Below, piece after piece: positions 36,165-47,143 of a stretch of DNA of 64,000 bases; position 1 is the stretch's first letter; every line of letters starts with the position of its first letter. The notes beneath the pieces were generated by a model. It saw only the letters and a program-made list of their open reading frames with translations. It was not told where the DNA came from and did not search any database. The stretch is from Gemmatimonadota bacterium (GTDB lineage Bacteria; JAAXHH01), in assembly GCA_026705925.1 (NCBI GenBank), contig JAPOZT010000031.1:85712-149711 (forward strand). Reading direction: 5' to 3'. Both the position numbers and the translations under genes were made by a program.

Positions 36165-37946
36165 CTACCTCTCCCAGGGGAAGTCGAAGGACGGCCGGTT
36201 GGCGTACCGGTCCATGGCCACGCGCAGCCGGCTGCCGCATCCGGGCTCGAGCGTCACCGTAAAGCTGGCGCCGCCGACCGGGGTTGACCCGCTTCCGTCG
36301 TCCACTTCCAGGATCTGATGCTCCCCGTAAGCGCCGCCCTGGACGGTCACGGTACGGGATGAGACCTGGTTGGTATTGACCAGCGTGACCACCGCGCTGT
36401 CGTCGTGAAGCTCTTCCACGAGTGCGCCGACGTCTTCCGGCACTCCCGGACGCACGCGCGCCGGATCGAAGTACCGGAACCGGCAGTGCAGAGGGTGGCC
36501 CAGGTGCCCGGTGGGCATGCCACCGAGCATGAGCTGGATCAGGGCGTCCACCGCCGCGGGATTCGTGCCGTTCATATCGTCCGATAATCGCGTATCCGGC
36601 GTGGACAGGTCGTTCCGCATTCTTTCCATCTTCGAACGAACGGTCGAGATATCCTCCAGCAACGCTTCTTCAGGATAGTCCGGGTTCTGCCCTTCCAAAA
36701 AGGCGATCCAGCCCTCCATGGGCACCCGTTCGAGATCGCGGCGGTCCATGGACCAATAATAGACCTGCTCCGCGCCCACGTCGAAGGGTTCGGGACGGTA
36801 GTCGTACCAGCCGTCGTCGCCGTGCATGCGCGGATAGAGCGTCCGGCCGTCCTCGACCTTGCTGTTCGCGTTGACGCCGTCGATGACGCCGCGCCAGGTG
36901 TCGACGTATTTCTGGTCGCCGGTCAGCAGCAGCCCATTGCCGAAACTCCAGTGGGCCCGGATCAGGAAGTAGGGCCGGTGCGCGGTCTCGCCGGTCTGGG
37001 GCACGATCGTCGAGAATCCCCACCCGTACGCCCCGCCGTACCATCTTCCGCCACACTCCCCGCCGATGCTCCCGTCCAGTCCGATATTGGAGGGGATGAT
37101 CCCGTTGTTCTTCTCGGTGCGCTCCACCCAGGCGTCGAGGTAATCCTTCGTCCAGTCAAAGTACCTCTCATCGCCGTCGATCATGTAGGCGTTCATCGTC
37201 ATCGTGGTTACGCCCATGTTCAGCGGGTGATCGCCGGCCACATCGTTGTAGTCCTTGAAGTGGGCGACCATCTCCTCGTAGTTGCGTTCCCCGTGCCCCA
37301 GTCTGAAACGGCCCTCGACCTCGATGGAATCGCCGGCCCAGTCGAGCCCCGTGGCCTTTCGCAGCATGGCCCCCCGGCTTCCGTTGAACATGCTCTTGAT
37401 CACGCGGTGCTCGGGGATCCAGTTGTCGGCGATGGGATCGTCACCCATGTAGAAGCCGCAGAAACGCCGGGTACGGTCCACGAACTTCTTGTCGCGGGGG
37501 TCGCACAGCCCTTCGAGGAAGAAGGCCGTGAATCCCTCCCCGTTGTGCATCCAGTCGAACATCGTGGGGAACTCCTTGAAATACATACCGTCCCGTGCGA
37601 ATTCGACCTCGGTGGTCTTCGCCTCCGTGTACTGCAGCAGGTGGCCGTCCCACGCCTTCCGGTACAGGTCATATACGCGTTTGGAAGCGCCGATCGCGTA
37701 GAGCTCCGGCCAGTTCGCGAAGTTCTCGGCCGCATCGTCCGGTCCGTCGTCTCCGCCCCAGCGGGGCACGCAGAGCAGGTATCCGCGCTCGTCGAAGTAT
37801 TGATCGTAAAACGCTTCCACGGCCTCTTCCTGCTGTTTGATCAGGCTCAGTTCAAGCAAGGCCCAGGACGGAGGCGGCATGGGCGTGTCGATATGCACGG
37901 TACGCCCGGCCGGCACGGGGCGTCCCCCTGTTGAGACGGCCGACAT
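36165..37946 (-). CDS. Unrecognised 593-residue protein, alpha/alpha-barrel hydrolase- or lyase-like
   Basis: No named family is recognised with confidence. The first ~450 residues are rich in Trp, Tyr, Asp and Gly and contain helical hairpins punctuated by GGRWYGGAYGWGFS, FLIRAHWSFGNGLLLTGDQKY and HGDDGWYDYRPEPFDVGAEQ, a pattern of alpha/alpha-toroid carbohydrate-active enzymes. Residues from about 500 form a small beta domain (AVVTLVNTNQVSSRTVTVQG). No signal peptide is present. AAAGGA lies 8 bases before the ATG. It sits between lpxA and the M20 gene; a link to either is unproven. Confidence 0.6.
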   Translation of the reverse strand: MSAVSTGGRPVPAGRTVHIDTPMPPPSWALLELSLIKQQEEAVEAFYDQYFDERGYLLCVPRWGGDDGPDDAAENFANWPELYAIGASKRVYDLYRKAWDGHLLQYTEAKTTEVEFARDGMYFKEFPTMFDWMHNGEGFTAFFLEGLCDPRDKKFVDRTRRFCGFYMGDDPIADNWIPEHRVIKSMFNGSRGAMLRKATGLDWAGDSIEVEGRFRLGHGERNYEEMVAHFKDYNDVAGDHPLNMGVTTMTMNAYMIDGDERYFDWTKDYLDAWVERTEKNNGIIPSNIGLDGSIGGECGGRWYGGAYGWGFSTIVPQTGETAHRPYFLIRAHWSFGNGLLLTGDQKYVDTWRGVIDGVNANSKVEDGRTLYPRMHGDDGWYDYRPEPFDVGAEQVYYWSMDRRDLERVPMEGWIAFLEGQNPDYPEEALLEDISTVRSKMERMRNDLSTPDTRLSDDMNGTNPAAVDALIQLMLGGMPTGHLGHPLHCRFRYFDPARVRPGVPEDVGALVEELHDDSAVVTLVNTNQVSSRTVTVQGGAYGEHQILEVDDGSGSTPVGGASFTVTLEPGCGSRLRVAMDRYANRPSFDFPWER

Positions 37947-38030
37947 GGTACAGGTCCTTTCTTTTTAATGATGGGAAGTGTGGGTAGTGAAGGGGACCGC
38001 GGCAGCTTCTCTTCTTAAGATTCCACGAGG

Positions 38031-38843
38031 TCAGGAAGTCAGGCCGCGGCCGTACCGCTTGCTCCTCAGGGCGCTTTCCTCTATAAACGCGAGCAGGTAC
38101 TTGACCTCGTCGGTTTGTTCCACTTCCGCCGTCACCGCTTTCACGGCCTGGGAGATGTTGAGCGAGGAACGGTGGAGCAGGCGGTAGACCAGTTTGAGCG
38201 TACGGATGGCTTCGTCGGAGAACCCACAGCGCTTCAGGCCAATGGTGTTGAGTGAAACGGGCTTGAGCGGATCGTGGCCATACTTGAAGTACGGGCAGAT
38301 GTCCTTGGTCACCATGCCGCCACCGCTGATGAAGGCGTTGCGGCCGATCCGGACGAACTGGTGGACGGCGACGAGTCCGCCCGTTATGGCGAAATCCTCA
38401 ATTTCCACGTGACCGCCCAGTTGCGTGCCGTTGGCGAGGATCACCCGGTTGCCGATCACGCAGTCGTGGGCGACGTGCACGTAGGCCATGACCAGGGTAT
38501 CGCTTCCGATCACCGTCTTCCCGAGCGCGCTCGTCCCGCGGTTCAGCGTGGTGAACTCCCGGATGGACGTCCGGTCTCCGATCTCCAGGATGGACTGCTC
38601 GCCGATGAATTTCTGATCCTGGGGGATCGACCCCACGACGGCCCCGTGATAGATCCTGCATTCGGCGCCGATTCGGGTATGGGCGCCGATCAGCGCGCTG
38701 GATGCAATCTCGGTACCGGCCCCGATGGTCACATTGGGTTCCACGATCGTGTAGGGCCCGATACTGCACCCGGCGCCCAGCTCCGCGTCGGGATGCACGA
38801 TGGCCGTGGGATGTATCTGGACTTCGGCGGTTATATCCGTCAC
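38031..38843 (-). CDS. lpxA: Acyl-ACP--UDP-N-acetylglucosamine O-acyltransferase LpxA
   Basis: First enzyme of lipid A synthesis: it moves a 3-hydroxyacyl chain from ACP to UDP-GlcNAc. 270 residues, with left-handed beta-helix hexapeptides throughout (IHPTAIVHPDAELGAGCSIG, VTIGAGTEIASSALIG) and the catalytic His in YVHVAHDCVIGN. The C-terminal helical domain starts near NTIGLKRCGFSDEAIRTLK. Its start overlaps the lpxC-fabZ stop by 4 bp, so the acyl chain enzymes are co-translated. Confidence 0.96.
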   Translation of the reverse strand: MTDITAEVQIHPTAIVHPDAELGAGCSIGPYTIVEPNVTIGAGTEIASSALIGAHTRIGAECRIYHGAVVGSIPQDQKFIGEQSILEIGDRTSIREFTTLNRGTSALGKTVIGSDTLVMAYVHVAHDCVIGNRVILANGTQLGGHVEIEDFAITGGLVAVHQFVRIGRNAFISGGGMVTKDICPYFKYGHDPLKPVSLNTIGLKRCGFSDEAIRTLKLVYRLLHRSSLNISQAVKAVTAEVEQTDEVKYLLAFIEESALRSKRYGRGLTS

Positions 38844-40402
38844 TGTGAGGCCTCCCGGTCCGCCTGGTCCGCACGATCCGCCTGGTCCGCACGGTCCGCA
38901 CGGTCCGCCTGGTCCGCACGGTCCGTGATCATGGCCATGAGGGTCGCTTCGGCGACCAGTTCATCGTTTACATAAGCCTTGCCTTCCATCTTGCAGGCGT
39001 GCATGCGCATCCGGATCGTTTCCAACTCGAAGCGGAGCTGGTCGCCGGGTTTTACCAGTCTGCGGAATCGGGCATGGTCGATGCCCATGAAATAGGCCAT
39101 CTTGCTTTTCGGCTCATCGATCGTATTAAGCAGCAGCAGGCCGCCCGCCTGGGCCATGGCTTCCACGATCAGGACGCCCGGCATGACGGGATGGCCGGGA
39201 AAGTGGCCCGCGAAGAAGGGTTCGTTGATGGTCACGTTCTTCAGCGCGGTCACCCGTTTCCCCGATTCCATGTGGATCACCCGGTCGATGAGCAGGAAGG
39301 GGTACCGGTGGGGGAGGATGCGCAGGATGTCCTCGATGCCCAGGACCGCTTCGGGTGCGGGCGCTGCAGGGGCAGATGCTGCAGGTGCGGGCGCCGCAGG
39401 GGCAGTAGACGCAGCAGGCGAATCAGACGCAGAAGACGCGGGTGCAGACGAATCGGCCTTCCTGGTTTCCGGCTTTTTCTTCACGCACGCGCCGCGGATC
39501 CTTCGCACGAGTTCCACGTTGGCGGCATGGGAGGACCGCGCGCCGAACACCTGCGCCCTGAGCGGCGCGCCGAGCAGGGCCAGGTCGCCGATCAAGTCGA
39601 GGGCCTTGTGCCGGCAGGGCTCGTTGTCGAACCGCAGCGGCTGGGAGCCCACGATCCCGTTCTCGCCGATCACCACCCTGTCCTCCACGCCGAACAGATC
39701 CTTCAATTCGTCCAGTTCCTCGTCGGACAGGTCCATGTCCGCGATGACCACCGCGCTTTCCAGGCTGCCGCCCTTGATCAGTCCCCTTTCGCGCAGGGCC
39801 TTCACGTCGCTCAGGAAGGTCCAGGTCCGCGCCGGGGCGAACTCGGTGACGAACTCGTCCTCCAGGGAATAGAGCACGGTGTGCTGGCTGGCCAGGTTGG
39901 ATTTCTGGTAGTCGACCATGTAGGTGAGATGGAAATCGTCGGAGGGCATGACGACCAGTTCCTTAAGCAGGCCGTTCTCCCGCTCCGAATACAGCACGGG
40001 GCTGTCCAGTTCCAGGTATTCCCTGGGGGCGTCCTGTTCGACGATGCCCGCTTCAATCAACGCGTTCACGAAGGGAATGGCGCTACCGTCGCAGATCGGC
40101 GGCTCGTCCCCGTCCAGTTCGATCTGGATATTGTCCAGGCCCAGGCCCGCGACGGCGGCCAGGACGTGCTCCACGGTGTGGATCCGGACGCCATCCCGCG
40201 CCAGGTTCGTCCCCCGGGTCGTATCGATCACGTAGTCTATGTCCGCCGGGATTTCCAGCCGGTCGGGATGGTCGACGCGCACGAACCGGATCCCGTCGTT
40301 CACGGTACCGGGTTTGAACGTAAGCGTCGCCCGCCCCGCGGTATGCAGGCCGATTCCCTGTATGGACGCCGGGGATCTGATGGTACGCTGGCGTTTGAAC
40401 AT
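38840..40402 (-). CDS. lpxC-fabZ: Bifunctional LpxC-FabZ: UDP-3-O-acyl-GlcNAc deacetylase / 3-hydroxyacyl-ACP dehydratase
   Basis: 520-residue fusion of the committed lipid A step (LpxC, Zn) and a fatty-acid dehydratase (FabZ). LpxC, residues 1-305, has the zinc/catalytic motif [10 protein letters not shown] (E78, H79) and [16 protein letters not shown]. An Ala/Pro/Ser linker (about 310-352) joins FabZ, which has [17 protein letters not shown] and the active-site [19 protein letters not shown]. Such fusions are typical of Bacteroidota and relatives. The extreme C-terminus after FabZ is a run of DRADQA repeats encoded by a 9/18-bp DNA repeat. Confidence 0.96.
   Translation of the reverse strand: MFKRQRTIRSPASIQGIGLHTAGRATLTFKPGTVNDGIRFVRVDHPDRLEIPADIDYVIDTTRGTNLARDGVRIHTVEHVLAAVAGLGLDNIQIELDGDEPPICDGSAIPFVNALIEAGIVEQDAPREYLELDSPVLYSERENGLLKELVVMPSDDFHLTYMVDYQKSNLASQHTVLYSLEDEFVTEFAPARTWTFLSDVKALRERGLIKGGSLESAVVIADMDLSDEELDELKDLFGVEDRVVIGENGIVGSQPLRFDNEPCRHKALDLIGDLALLGAPLRAQVFGARSSHAANVELVRRIRGACVKKKPETRKADSSAPASSASDSPAASTAPAAPAPAASAPAAPAPEAVLGIEDILRILPHRYPFLLIDRVIHMESGKRVTALKNVTINEPFFAGHFPGHPVMPGVLIVEAMAQAGGLLLLNTIDEPKSKMAYFMGIDHARFRRLVKPGDQLRFELETIRMRMHACKMEGKAYVNDELVAEATLMAMITDRADQADRADRADQADRADQADREASQ
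38855..38923 (-). repeat. In-frame 9/18-bp repeat forming the C-terminal tail of FabZ
   Basis: On the coding strand GAC CGT GCG and GAC CAG GCG alternate for about 69 bp and encode a tail of DRADQA units just before the stop. The GGACCAGGC core also appears in the arrays beside rsmI and radC. Confidence 0.88.
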
Positions 40403-40408
40403 GTGCCG

Positions 40409-41467
40409 CTACTCTCTTCCTTCGTTGGATGGCCCATCCTGTTTGCCGCTTTCAAGCGTCTTGATCCGTGCCTCCAGGGTCTGGACCTGGTGCAGCAGAT
40501 CCGGCAGGCGCTTGATGGCCGCCTCGATTCTCCTGGCCTGGTTGTGCGGACGGGCGGGATATCCCGAAACAGTCGATCCGGCGGGAATGGACTTGGTCAC
40601 ACCCGCCTGCCCGCCGATCCTGGAACCGGCGCCGACATGGATATGATCGGAGAGTCCGGCCTGCCCGCCGATGAGGGTCCCCGATTCAACCACCGTACTC
40701 CCCGCGATGCCCACCTGGGCGCATATGGTGACGTGATCGCCGATCACGACGTTGTGGCCGATCTGTACCAGGTTGTCGATCTTCGTGCCGCGGCCGATAC
40801 GGGTCATGCCCATGGTTGCGCGATCGATTGTCGAATTCGCGCCGATCTCCACGTCGTCGCCGATCTCCACGCCGCCGACCTGCGGTATCTTCCTGGCCCC
40901 TCCGCTGCCCTGGAAATACCCGAAGCCATCGCTGCCGATCACGACGCCGCCGTGCACGATCACGCCTTCTCCCAGGGAAACCCGGTCGTAGAGCGTCGCG
41001 TTGGCGAAAATCCACGTGCCGGCGCCGACCCGGCAATGGGCGCCGATCGACACGTTCGCGCCGATGCAGGCGCGCCGCCCCACTGTGGTGTGCGGGCCGA
41101 TCGACACGTGGGGCCCGATGGCCGCTTCTTCATCCACTTCCGCGGCAGGATCTATCCTGGCCGTCGGATGGATTCCGCTATCGGCGGGACGGTGTCCGGC
41201 GAAATAGGTCGTCAGCAGGGTGACGAGGGCGAGCTCGGGAGAAGCCACGCGGATAATGGGGACCGGAGCGTGATCGATTTCCCGGGAGACGATGACTGCC
41301 GCGGCCTCCGTCGACTCCAGGCGCCGGCTCTGCCGGGCGTTGATCAGGACGGAGATCGAACCCTCACCGGCCTCGTCAAGCGGCGCTACACTCTCGATGA
41401 TGCACGAACCGTCACCGACGAGTTCGCCCTGTATCTGCGTCGCGATGTCTGCCAGCGTCTGTCGCAT
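40409..41467 (-). CDS. lpxD: UDP-3-O-acylglucosamine N-acyltransferase LpxD
   Basis: 352-residue third enzyme of lipid A synthesis; adds the N-linked 3-hydroxyacyl chain to UDP-3-O-acyl-GlcN. The N-terminal uridine-binding domain ([20 protein letters not shown]) is followed by the hexapeptide beta-helix with the catalytic His in [15 protein letters not shown], and a C-terminal helix ([20 protein letters not shown]). The order skp-lpxD-lpxC/fabZ-lpxA is that of many diderms. Confidence 0.96.
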   Translation of the reverse strand: MRQTLADIATQIQGELVGDGSCIIESVAPLDEAGEGSISVLINARQSRRLESTEAAAVIVSREIDHAPVPIIRVASPELALVTLLTTYFAGHRPADSGIHPTARIDPAAEVDEEAAIGPHVSIGPHTTVGRRACIGANVSIGAHCRVGAGTWIFANATLYDRVSLGEGVIVHGGVVIGSDGFGYFQGSGGARKIPQVGGVEIGDDVEIGANSTIDRATMGMTRIGRGTKIDNLVQIGHNVVIGDHVTICAQVGIAGSTVVESGTLIGGQAGLSDHIHVGAGSRIGGQAGVTKSIPAGSTVSGYPARPHNQARRIEAAIKRLPDLLHQVQTLEARIKTLESGKQDGPSNEGRE

Positions 41468-41473
41468 GGGTGG

Positions 41474-42013
41474 TTAGTTGGCTTCCTTCTGAAGTTCCTC
41501 GAGGACCCGCTCCGTGAGGTCCTGCGCTCTCAAGGGATCCACGTATATGAGCGACCCGGCATCGAAGATATAGGTGTAGTTCTCCGCCTTGGCCAGGGTC
41601 TGCACCACGTTGAAAATGGATTCCTGCAACGGCCGGGTCAGTTCCACTTCCTGTTGTGCCAGCTGCATTTGCTGGGTCTGGGCGAACTGCATGAGCTCCT
41701 GTTTCTTCTGCATGATGTTTTGCTCGTCCTGCTGCCGCCTGGCCGCGGTCAGCATGGTCTTGCGGGCTTCATACTGTTGCTCCAGCATCTCGACTTCCTG
41801 CTGCCTGCTCTGGACCTGTTCCTGCATGGCCGTCACCTGCTTCTGGAAGGCCTCCTCGGCATCCCTGAACCCCTGGTACGACTGGCGCAGGCGCTCCATG
41901 TCCAGATAGCCGATTTTGAGTTCCTGCCCCTCGGTCGCAACCGGCCGCAACGTGGCGGCGGCCAGCATGGCGAGCACGGCCGCAATGCGAATCATCCCTC
42001 TCCCTGAAAACAT
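41474..42013 (-). CDS. skp: Periplasmic chaperone Skp/OmpH
   Basis: 179-residue periplasmic chaperone that carries unfolded beta-barrel proteins to BamA. A signal peptide (IRIAAVLAMLAAATLRPVAT) precedes the beta strand LKIGYLDMERLRQSYQGF and two long coiled-coil helices rich in Gln and Glu (QEQVQSRQQEVEMLEQQYEA), the Skp tentacles. AGGAGG lies 6 bases before ATG 42013; an ATG at 41995 is a possible second start. It lies between bamA and lpxD. Confidence 0.93.
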   Translation of the reverse strand: MFSGRGMIRIAAVLAMLAAATLRPVATEGQELKIGYLDMERLRQSYQGFRDAEEAFQKQVTAMQEQVQSRQQEVEMLEQQYEARKTMLTAARRQQDEQNIMQKKQELMQFAQTQQMQLAQQEVELTRPLQESIFNVVQTLAKAENYTYIFDAGSLIYVDPLRAQDLTERVLEELQKEAN

Positions 42014-42062
42014 TGAAATCCTCCTCGAATGCCGGATCGCTCCGGTAACCTGGTCCAGCTTG

Positions 42063-44465
42063 TCAGAACATCTGGCCGAGCTGAAAGTGCGTATGCCAGC
42101 CGCTTCGCTTTTTCTGCAGAGCCTGGATAGGATCCGAGGGCTGGTCGAATCCGTATCCGACGTCGAAGCCCAATAGCCCCACCAGGGGCATGATTACTCG
42201 AACGCCGACACCCGCGGATTTCTTCATATTGCCCGGCAGGGGCGTGGCGTCCCCGAGCTTCGCCCAGGCATTGCCGGCCTCGACAAACGCCACGGCGTAG
42301 ACCGGCTGTTGAGAGGTGAGCTGGTCTACGATCGGGACCTGGTACTCCAGGGTGATGATGCTCATCGCACGGCCTCCGTCCCGGCTGCTGGTCCCGTCAC
42401 CCAGATCGGTATAGGGGCCAATGGAGTTGTTGCCGTACCCCCGGATCAGGCCGTCGAAACTGACCCCTCCCGGAAAGAACCGTTCGAAAAACGGGACCTC
42501 CCGGTCGTTGAAGGGGTTTACAGCCAGGGCATACCTCCCCCTGAGGGACAGGGACGTGCCCTTGAACAGGGGAACATAGAAATCGGATTCCAGGGTCTGC
42601 TTGAGGAACTTCACGTCACCGCCGACGCCGGCTACGTCGCTGCGGGACATATGGCGCATGCCGCGCGTGGCGAACTGGGGGAAATCGCGGCTGTCGCGCG
42701 TGACGGAGAAGGAGACCTGGCTGGTCAGGCCGCTGTTGGATTCGTAAGATACTCGTTGACGTATATTCGAGTTAATGGCCGATATCTGCGATTCCGTCAG
42801 GGTGGTGTCTTCAAGTGCCGACGCGTAGTACCGCTCGCCGAATCCCGTGTACGCCAGGTCGAAAAACCGGTAGGCCCCGTTGATGCGCCAGTACGTACCG
42901 CGGAAACGTCGCCCCAGGGACGTCCCGAAGCCCTTCTGTATGATATTGAACTCCCTGAACCACTGCCGGTTCGTACGAAAGATGTCGATGCCGGCACTGG
43001 TCGGTGTATCGAAAAGCCAGGGTTCGACGAAACTCGTTGAAATGGAATTGCGACGGGCGCCGAATTCCCAGTTGAAATTCACGTTCTGTCCATTGCCCAG
43101 GAAATTCGGGATGACCATGGATATGGTACCCACGAGCCCGTCGAGCCCGCTGTAACCCGCGCCGGCATTCGCCGTGCCCGTCGGTTTCTCCAGGACGGTG
43201 AAGGTGATGTCCACGTCTCCGTTGGGACGGGGTTGCAGGCCGGGTTGCACGTCCTGGAAGTAATTCAACTGGAAAACGTCCCGCTGGCTTCTCAACAGCA
43301 CCGAGCGGCGAAAGAACTGTCCCGGCTTGATCAGCAGTTCTCGCCGTATGACCTTGTCCTTCGTCTTGGTATTTCCGATGATGTTGATCCGGTGTACTTT
43401 CGCGGGTTCCCCCTCGTTGACCGCGAAGCGCAGATCTATCGTGGAGTCGTTGGCTGCCGATTCACGGGCGATGGGTGTGGCGTAAAGATAACCCAGTTCG
43501 CCATACGCTTCGTAGATGGTCGACACGCTTTCCTGGTATTCTTCTTCGTTGAAGGGCTGGCCCGCATCGATCTTGATGAGACTGGACAGTTGTTCGCCGG
43601 TGAACTTCGTGTTTCCCACGAAGGCGACGTCCCCGAGGTAATACCGCCTTCCCTCCTTGACGTCGACCTTGATGTACATTCGCTTCCTGTCTTCGCTGAA
43701 CCAGAGCGTGTCGGCCACGACTTCCGCGTCCCGGAATCCGTGCTTGCGGTATTCCTGGACGATTTTCTCGAACTGGTCCAACAGGCGTTCCCGGCGCAGG
43801 TCGCCTTCTTTCCAGAAATGTTCTTCTTCCAGATCCCCTTTCCTTCGAAAGGCCTTCTGCAACTGCTTTTCCGGTACGGATACGTTGTTTTCGATAAAGA
43901 TCTCGCCCAGTCCCACTTTCTCGCCTTCATCGATTTCGATCCGCATGATCGCGTTGTTTCTTTCCACGAGGACGCGCTCATTCAGCGTGGCGAGCAGGTA
44001 CCCCTTCTCGTAATAGGCGCTGGTGATGTTGTCCAGGACGCTCTTTCGGCGGAAAGGAGACAGGGCCTGGCCCTGAAAGATACCCGAAATGCGTTCGAGT
44101 TCGTCGTCCTTGATCCTATCGTTGCCCTCGAACTCCAGACGGTCCAGCAACGGGTATTCCTTGACGTTTACGGTCACGATCAGACCCGTCGCGCCACCGC
44201 TGACGTAGATGCGTATGTCCTCGAACAGCCCCAGCCGGTACAGTTGCTTGATCGTGGTGGCACCGTCCCGGGGATTGTAGGGGTTACCCGCTTTCAGCAC
44301 GGTCATCGACCGGATGAGGGGTTCATCCACGTTGGCGTGCCCCTCGATTCGCACCTCGGCGATCAAAGGCTGTTGCTGTTGTCCGAAGACATTCTGGGAA
44401 CTCACGGATGCGGAGGCAAGAATCCCGCCCGTCAGGATCAGTACAAGGTAGGGTTTGAAATACAT
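42063..44465 (-). CDS. bamA: Outer-membrane protein assembly factor BamA
   Basis: 800-residue core of the BAM complex that inserts beta-barrel proteins into the outer membrane. After a signal peptide (KPYLVLILTGGILASAS) come five POTRA repeats (first: IAEVRIEGHANVDEPLIRSM; last: VHRINIIGNTKTKDKVIRRE) and a 16-strand barrel with the loop-6 type motif SFDGLIRGYGNNSIGP, ending HFQLGQMF with the C-terminal Phe. ATG 44465 was chosen because the signal peptide starts there, although no clear Shine-Dalgarno is visible. Confidence 0.95.
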   Translation of the reverse strand: MYFKPYLVLILTGGILASASVSSQNVFGQQQQPLIAEVRIEGHANVDEPLIRSMTVLKAGNPYNPRDGATTIKQLYRLGLFEDIRIYVSGGATGLIVTVNVKEYPLLDRLEFEGNDRIKDDELERISGIFQGQALSPFRRKSVLDNITSAYYEKGYLLATLNERVLVERNNAIMRIEIDEGEKVGLGEIFIENNVSVPEKQLQKAFRRKGDLEEEHFWKEGDLRRERLLDQFEKIVQEYRKHGFRDAEVVADTLWFSEDRKRMYIKVDVKEGRRYYLGDVAFVGNTKFTGEQLSSLIKIDAGQPFNEEEYQESVSTIYEAYGELGYLYATPIARESAANDSTIDLRFAVNEGEPAKVHRINIIGNTKTKDKVIRRELLIKPGQFFRRSVLLRSQRDVFQLNYFQDVQPGLQPRPNGDVDITFTVLEKPTGTANAGAGYSGLDGLVGTISMVIPNFLGNGQNVNFNWEFGARRNSISTSFVEPWLFDTPTSAGIDIFRTNRQWFREFNIIQKGFGTSLGRRFRGTYWRINGAYRFFDLAYTGFGERYYASALEDTTLTESQISAINSNIRQRVSYESNSGLTSQVSFSVTRDSRDFPQFATRGMRHMSRSDVAGVGGDVKFLKQTLESDFYVPLFKGTSLSLRGRYALAVNPFNDREVPFFERFFPGGVSFDGLIRGYGNNSIGPYTDLGDGTSSRDGGRAMSIITLEYQVPIVDQLTSQQPVYAVAFVEAGNAWAKLGDATPLPGNMKKSAGVGVRVIMPLVGLLGFDVGYGFDQPSDPIQALQKKRSGWHTHFQLGQMF

Positions 44466-44605
44466 GGATGACTTTGAAAACACAGAGGCAACTTCCCCGT
44501 CCATGCGGGTAATCGATCGGCAGAAGTCGGCTATCGACGCGAACACGGCGCAAGCGAACCGGCTGTCGATTCTACGCGCATCCCTCACCGCGGGTTCCGG
44601 CGCTT

Positions 44606-47077
44606 TCAGGCTTCCGACTCGGTGAGGACGGGCGCTTTGCCGGAATCAGCGGTCTCGGCCTTGTAGAACGTCAGGTTTTCTCCCTTCTTGCCGACCCTGA
44701 TTTCATCGCCGTCTCCGAACTTGCCCTTGAGCAGTTCTTCCGAAAGCGGATCCTCGAGCATGCGCTGGATGGTCTGGTTCATGAACCGGGCGTTGTAGAC
44801 CGGGTCATATCCCTTTTCGGACAACAGTTCCCGCGCACTCTGCGTCAATGATATGCGGATGCCCCGCTCGCTCATCCTCTCGTTGATTTCCTTGAGCTGC
44901 AGATCGATGATCCGGGAGATATCGGACGGGTTCAACTGGCGGAAGACCACCGATTCGTCGAGGCGGTTCAGAAACTCCGGATTGAACAGTTTCTTCACCT
45001 CTTCCTTGACCGTGGCTTCCATCTTTTCGTAGTCGACCGTTGCGTCCTGCTGGAATCCCAGGCCGCCGGCCTTGTTGATGTCCCGGGTGCCCAGGTTGGA
45101 AGTCATGATGATGATGGTGTTGCGGAAATCCACCCGGCGGCCGTTACTGTCGGTCAGTGTGCCCTCGTCCAGGATCTGAAGGAGGATATTGAAAACGTCC
45201 GGATGGGCCTTTTCCACCTCGTCCAGCAAAATGACGGAATAGGGTTTGCGCCGCACCTTCTCCGACAGGTGCCCCCCTTCGTTGAATCCCACGTAACCCG
45301 GCGGCGCGCCGATCAGACGGGAGACGTTGAACTTCTCCATGTACTCGGACATGTCGATGAAGACCAGGGCGTCGCTGTCCTGGAAGAGGAAAGAGGCCAG
45401 GATCTTGGCCAGTTCCGTCTTGCCCACGCCGGTCGGCCCGAGGAAGAGAAACGAACCGATGGGCCGGTTGGGGTTCTTCAGCCCGGAGCGCGAACGCCGG
45501 ATGGCCTTGCTCAGCACCTGGATGGCCATATCCTGGCCGATGATCCGTTTCTTGAGCTCGTCCTCCATGCGCAGCAGGCTTCTCGATTCCTGTTCCTCGA
45601 GACGGAACATGGGAATGCCCGTCATGCTGGAGATGATCTGCGCCATGTCGTTCTCGGTGACGGTCACCACCTGGTCGGATACCCGTTCGCGCCAGGCCAT
45701 GAACGCCTCGTCGTACTCACGCTGCAACTCCTCCTGGCGATCCCGCAGCGCGGCCGCGCGTTCGAACTCCTGCTGCTGGGCGGCCTCCACCTTCTTTTCC
45801 TGAATGGCCTGGAGCTGTTCCTCGATCTCCCGGATCTCCTCGGGGACCGTCATCTTGGAAAGCTGCGCCTTGGACCCGGCCTCGTCGATGATGTCGATGG
45901 CCTTGTCCGGGAGGAAACGGTCCTTGATGTACCGGTCGGACTGCTTTACGGCGAACTCGAGGGCGTCGTCCGTATACTTGACGTGATGGTATTCTTCGAA
46001 TCGGCTGCGCAGCCCTTTCAGCATGTCGATGGTTTCCTCGATGCTCGGCTGGTCCACGATCACCTTCTGGAACCGGCGTTCGAGCGCGCCGTCCTTCTCG
46101 ATGTGCTTGCGGTACTCGTCCAGCGTCGTGGCGCCGATGCACTGCAGTTCGCCCCGGGCGAGGGCCGGCTTGAAGATGTTGGACGCGTCGAGACTGCCCT
46201 CGGCGCCGCCCGCCCCCACGATCGAATGGAGTTCGTCGATGAAGATGATCACCTCGTCCGACTTGGTGATCTCGGCCATGATGGATTTCAGCCGGTCCTC
46301 GAACTGTCCCCGGTACTTGGTCCCGGCCACGATCGAGGCCATGTCCAGCGTAACGACGCGCTTGTTCTCCAGGATCTGGGGGACGCTGCGCTGCACGATG
46401 CGCTGCGCAAGCCCTTCGGCGATGGCGGTTTTGCCCACGCCGGGTTCGCCGATCAGCGCCGGGTTGTTCTTCTTCCGCCGGCTGAGGACCTGGGTGACCC
46501 GCTCGATCTCCTTGTCGCGGCCGATGACCGGATCGAGCTTGCCGCCGCGCGCCATTTCGGTGAGGTCGCGGCCGAAATGATCGAGGAAGGGCGTGCGGCT
46601 GCGCTGGGCATCCTTCTTGGTCACCGAACGGTCGCTCTGGATGTTCTGGATCTCTTCCTTGATCTTCTCGAACGTCACGTCGTAGGTCGACAGGATCTGG
46701 GAGGCGATCCCCTGCTTGTCCCGGACCAGCGCGAGCAGCAGGTGCTCGGTCCCCACGTACTTCGATTTCATGTTGTTGGCTTCGTGCGCGGCGATCTCCA
46801 GGGCCTGTTTCGCCCTCGGCGTAAAAGGCACCTGGCCGATCGTGAGCGCGCTCGACTGGGATACCGTGGCCTCCTCGATGGACTGTCGGAGGTCTTCGAG
46901 GTCGATGCCCATATTGCGCAGCATGGCGGCCGCGGTCCCTTCCCCGTCCCGGATGAAGGCCAGCAGCAGGTGCTCCGTGGCGATGTAGTCATGCTGCAGT
47001 CGGGCGGCTTCTTCCCGGGCGATGTGCATCACCCGCTTGAACCGTTCCGTGAACTTGTTGTTGTTTCCCTGGGGCAT
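44606..47077 (-). CDS. clpC: ATP-dependent Clp protease ATPase subunit ClpC
   Basis: 823-residue HSP100 unfoldase with an N-terminal double Clp-N domain ([40 protein letters not shown]), first AAA domain ([20 protein letters not shown]), middle domain with a UVR-like helix ([19 protein letters not shown]) and second AAA domain ([15 protein letters not shown]). The M-domain length is that of ClpC and not ClpB. It lies downstream of mcsA-mcsB as in Firmicutes. ATG 47077 was chosen because GGGAGGG lies 9 bases upstream; ATGs at 47086 and 47098 would be closer to or before that site. Confidence 0.95.
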   Translation of the reverse strand: MPQGNNNKFTERFKRVMHIAREEAARLQHDYIATEHLLLAFIRDGEGTAAAMLRNMGIDLEDLRQSIEEATVSQSSALTIGQVPFTPRAKQALEIAAHEANNMKSKYVGTEHLLLALVRDKQGIASQILSTYDVTFEKIKEEIQNIQSDRSVTKKDAQRSRTPFLDHFGRDLTEMARGGKLDPVIGRDKEIERVTQVLSRRKKNNPALIGEPGVGKTAIAEGLAQRIVQRSVPQILENKRVVTLDMASIVAGTKYRGQFEDRLKSIMAEITKSDEVIIFIDELHSIVGAGGAEGSLDASNIFKPALARGELQCIGATTLDEYRKHIEKDGALERRFQKVIVDQPSIEETIDMLKGLRSRFEEYHHVKYTDDALEFAVKQSDRYIKDRFLPDKAIDIIDEAGSKAQLSKMTVPEEIREIEEQLQAIQEKKVEAAQQQEFERAAALRDRQEELQREYDEAFMAWRERVSDQVVTVTENDMAQIISSMTGIPMFRLEEQESRSLLRMEDELKKRIIGQDMAIQVLSKAIRRSRSGLKNPNRPIGSFLFLGPTGVGKTELAKILASFLFQDSDALVFIDMSEYMEKFNVSRLIGAPPGYVGFNEGGHLSEKVRRKPYSVILLDEVEKAHPDVFNILLQILDEGTLTDSNGRRVDFRNTIIIMTSNLGTRDINKAGGLGFQQDATVDYEKMEATVKEEVKKLFNPEFLNRLDESVVFRQLNPSDISRIIDLQLKEINERMSERGIRISLTQSARELLSEKGYDPVYNARFMNQTIQRMLEDPLSEELLKGKFGDGDEIRVGKKGENLTFYKAETADSGKAPVLTESEA

Positions 47078-47143
47078 CTCGAGCATCCCTCCCTTCATGG
47101 TCCGGGGCCGGAACCCCCGGCCGGAGTGTGTTCGCCTTCTGTC

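Noticed and set aside
38999..42007. Very long plus-strand open frame (about 1000 codons) opposite lpxC-fabZ, lpxD and skp
   Set aside because: It is antisense to three certain genes, rich in Arg, His and Gly as expected from GC-rich third positions, and matches no family.
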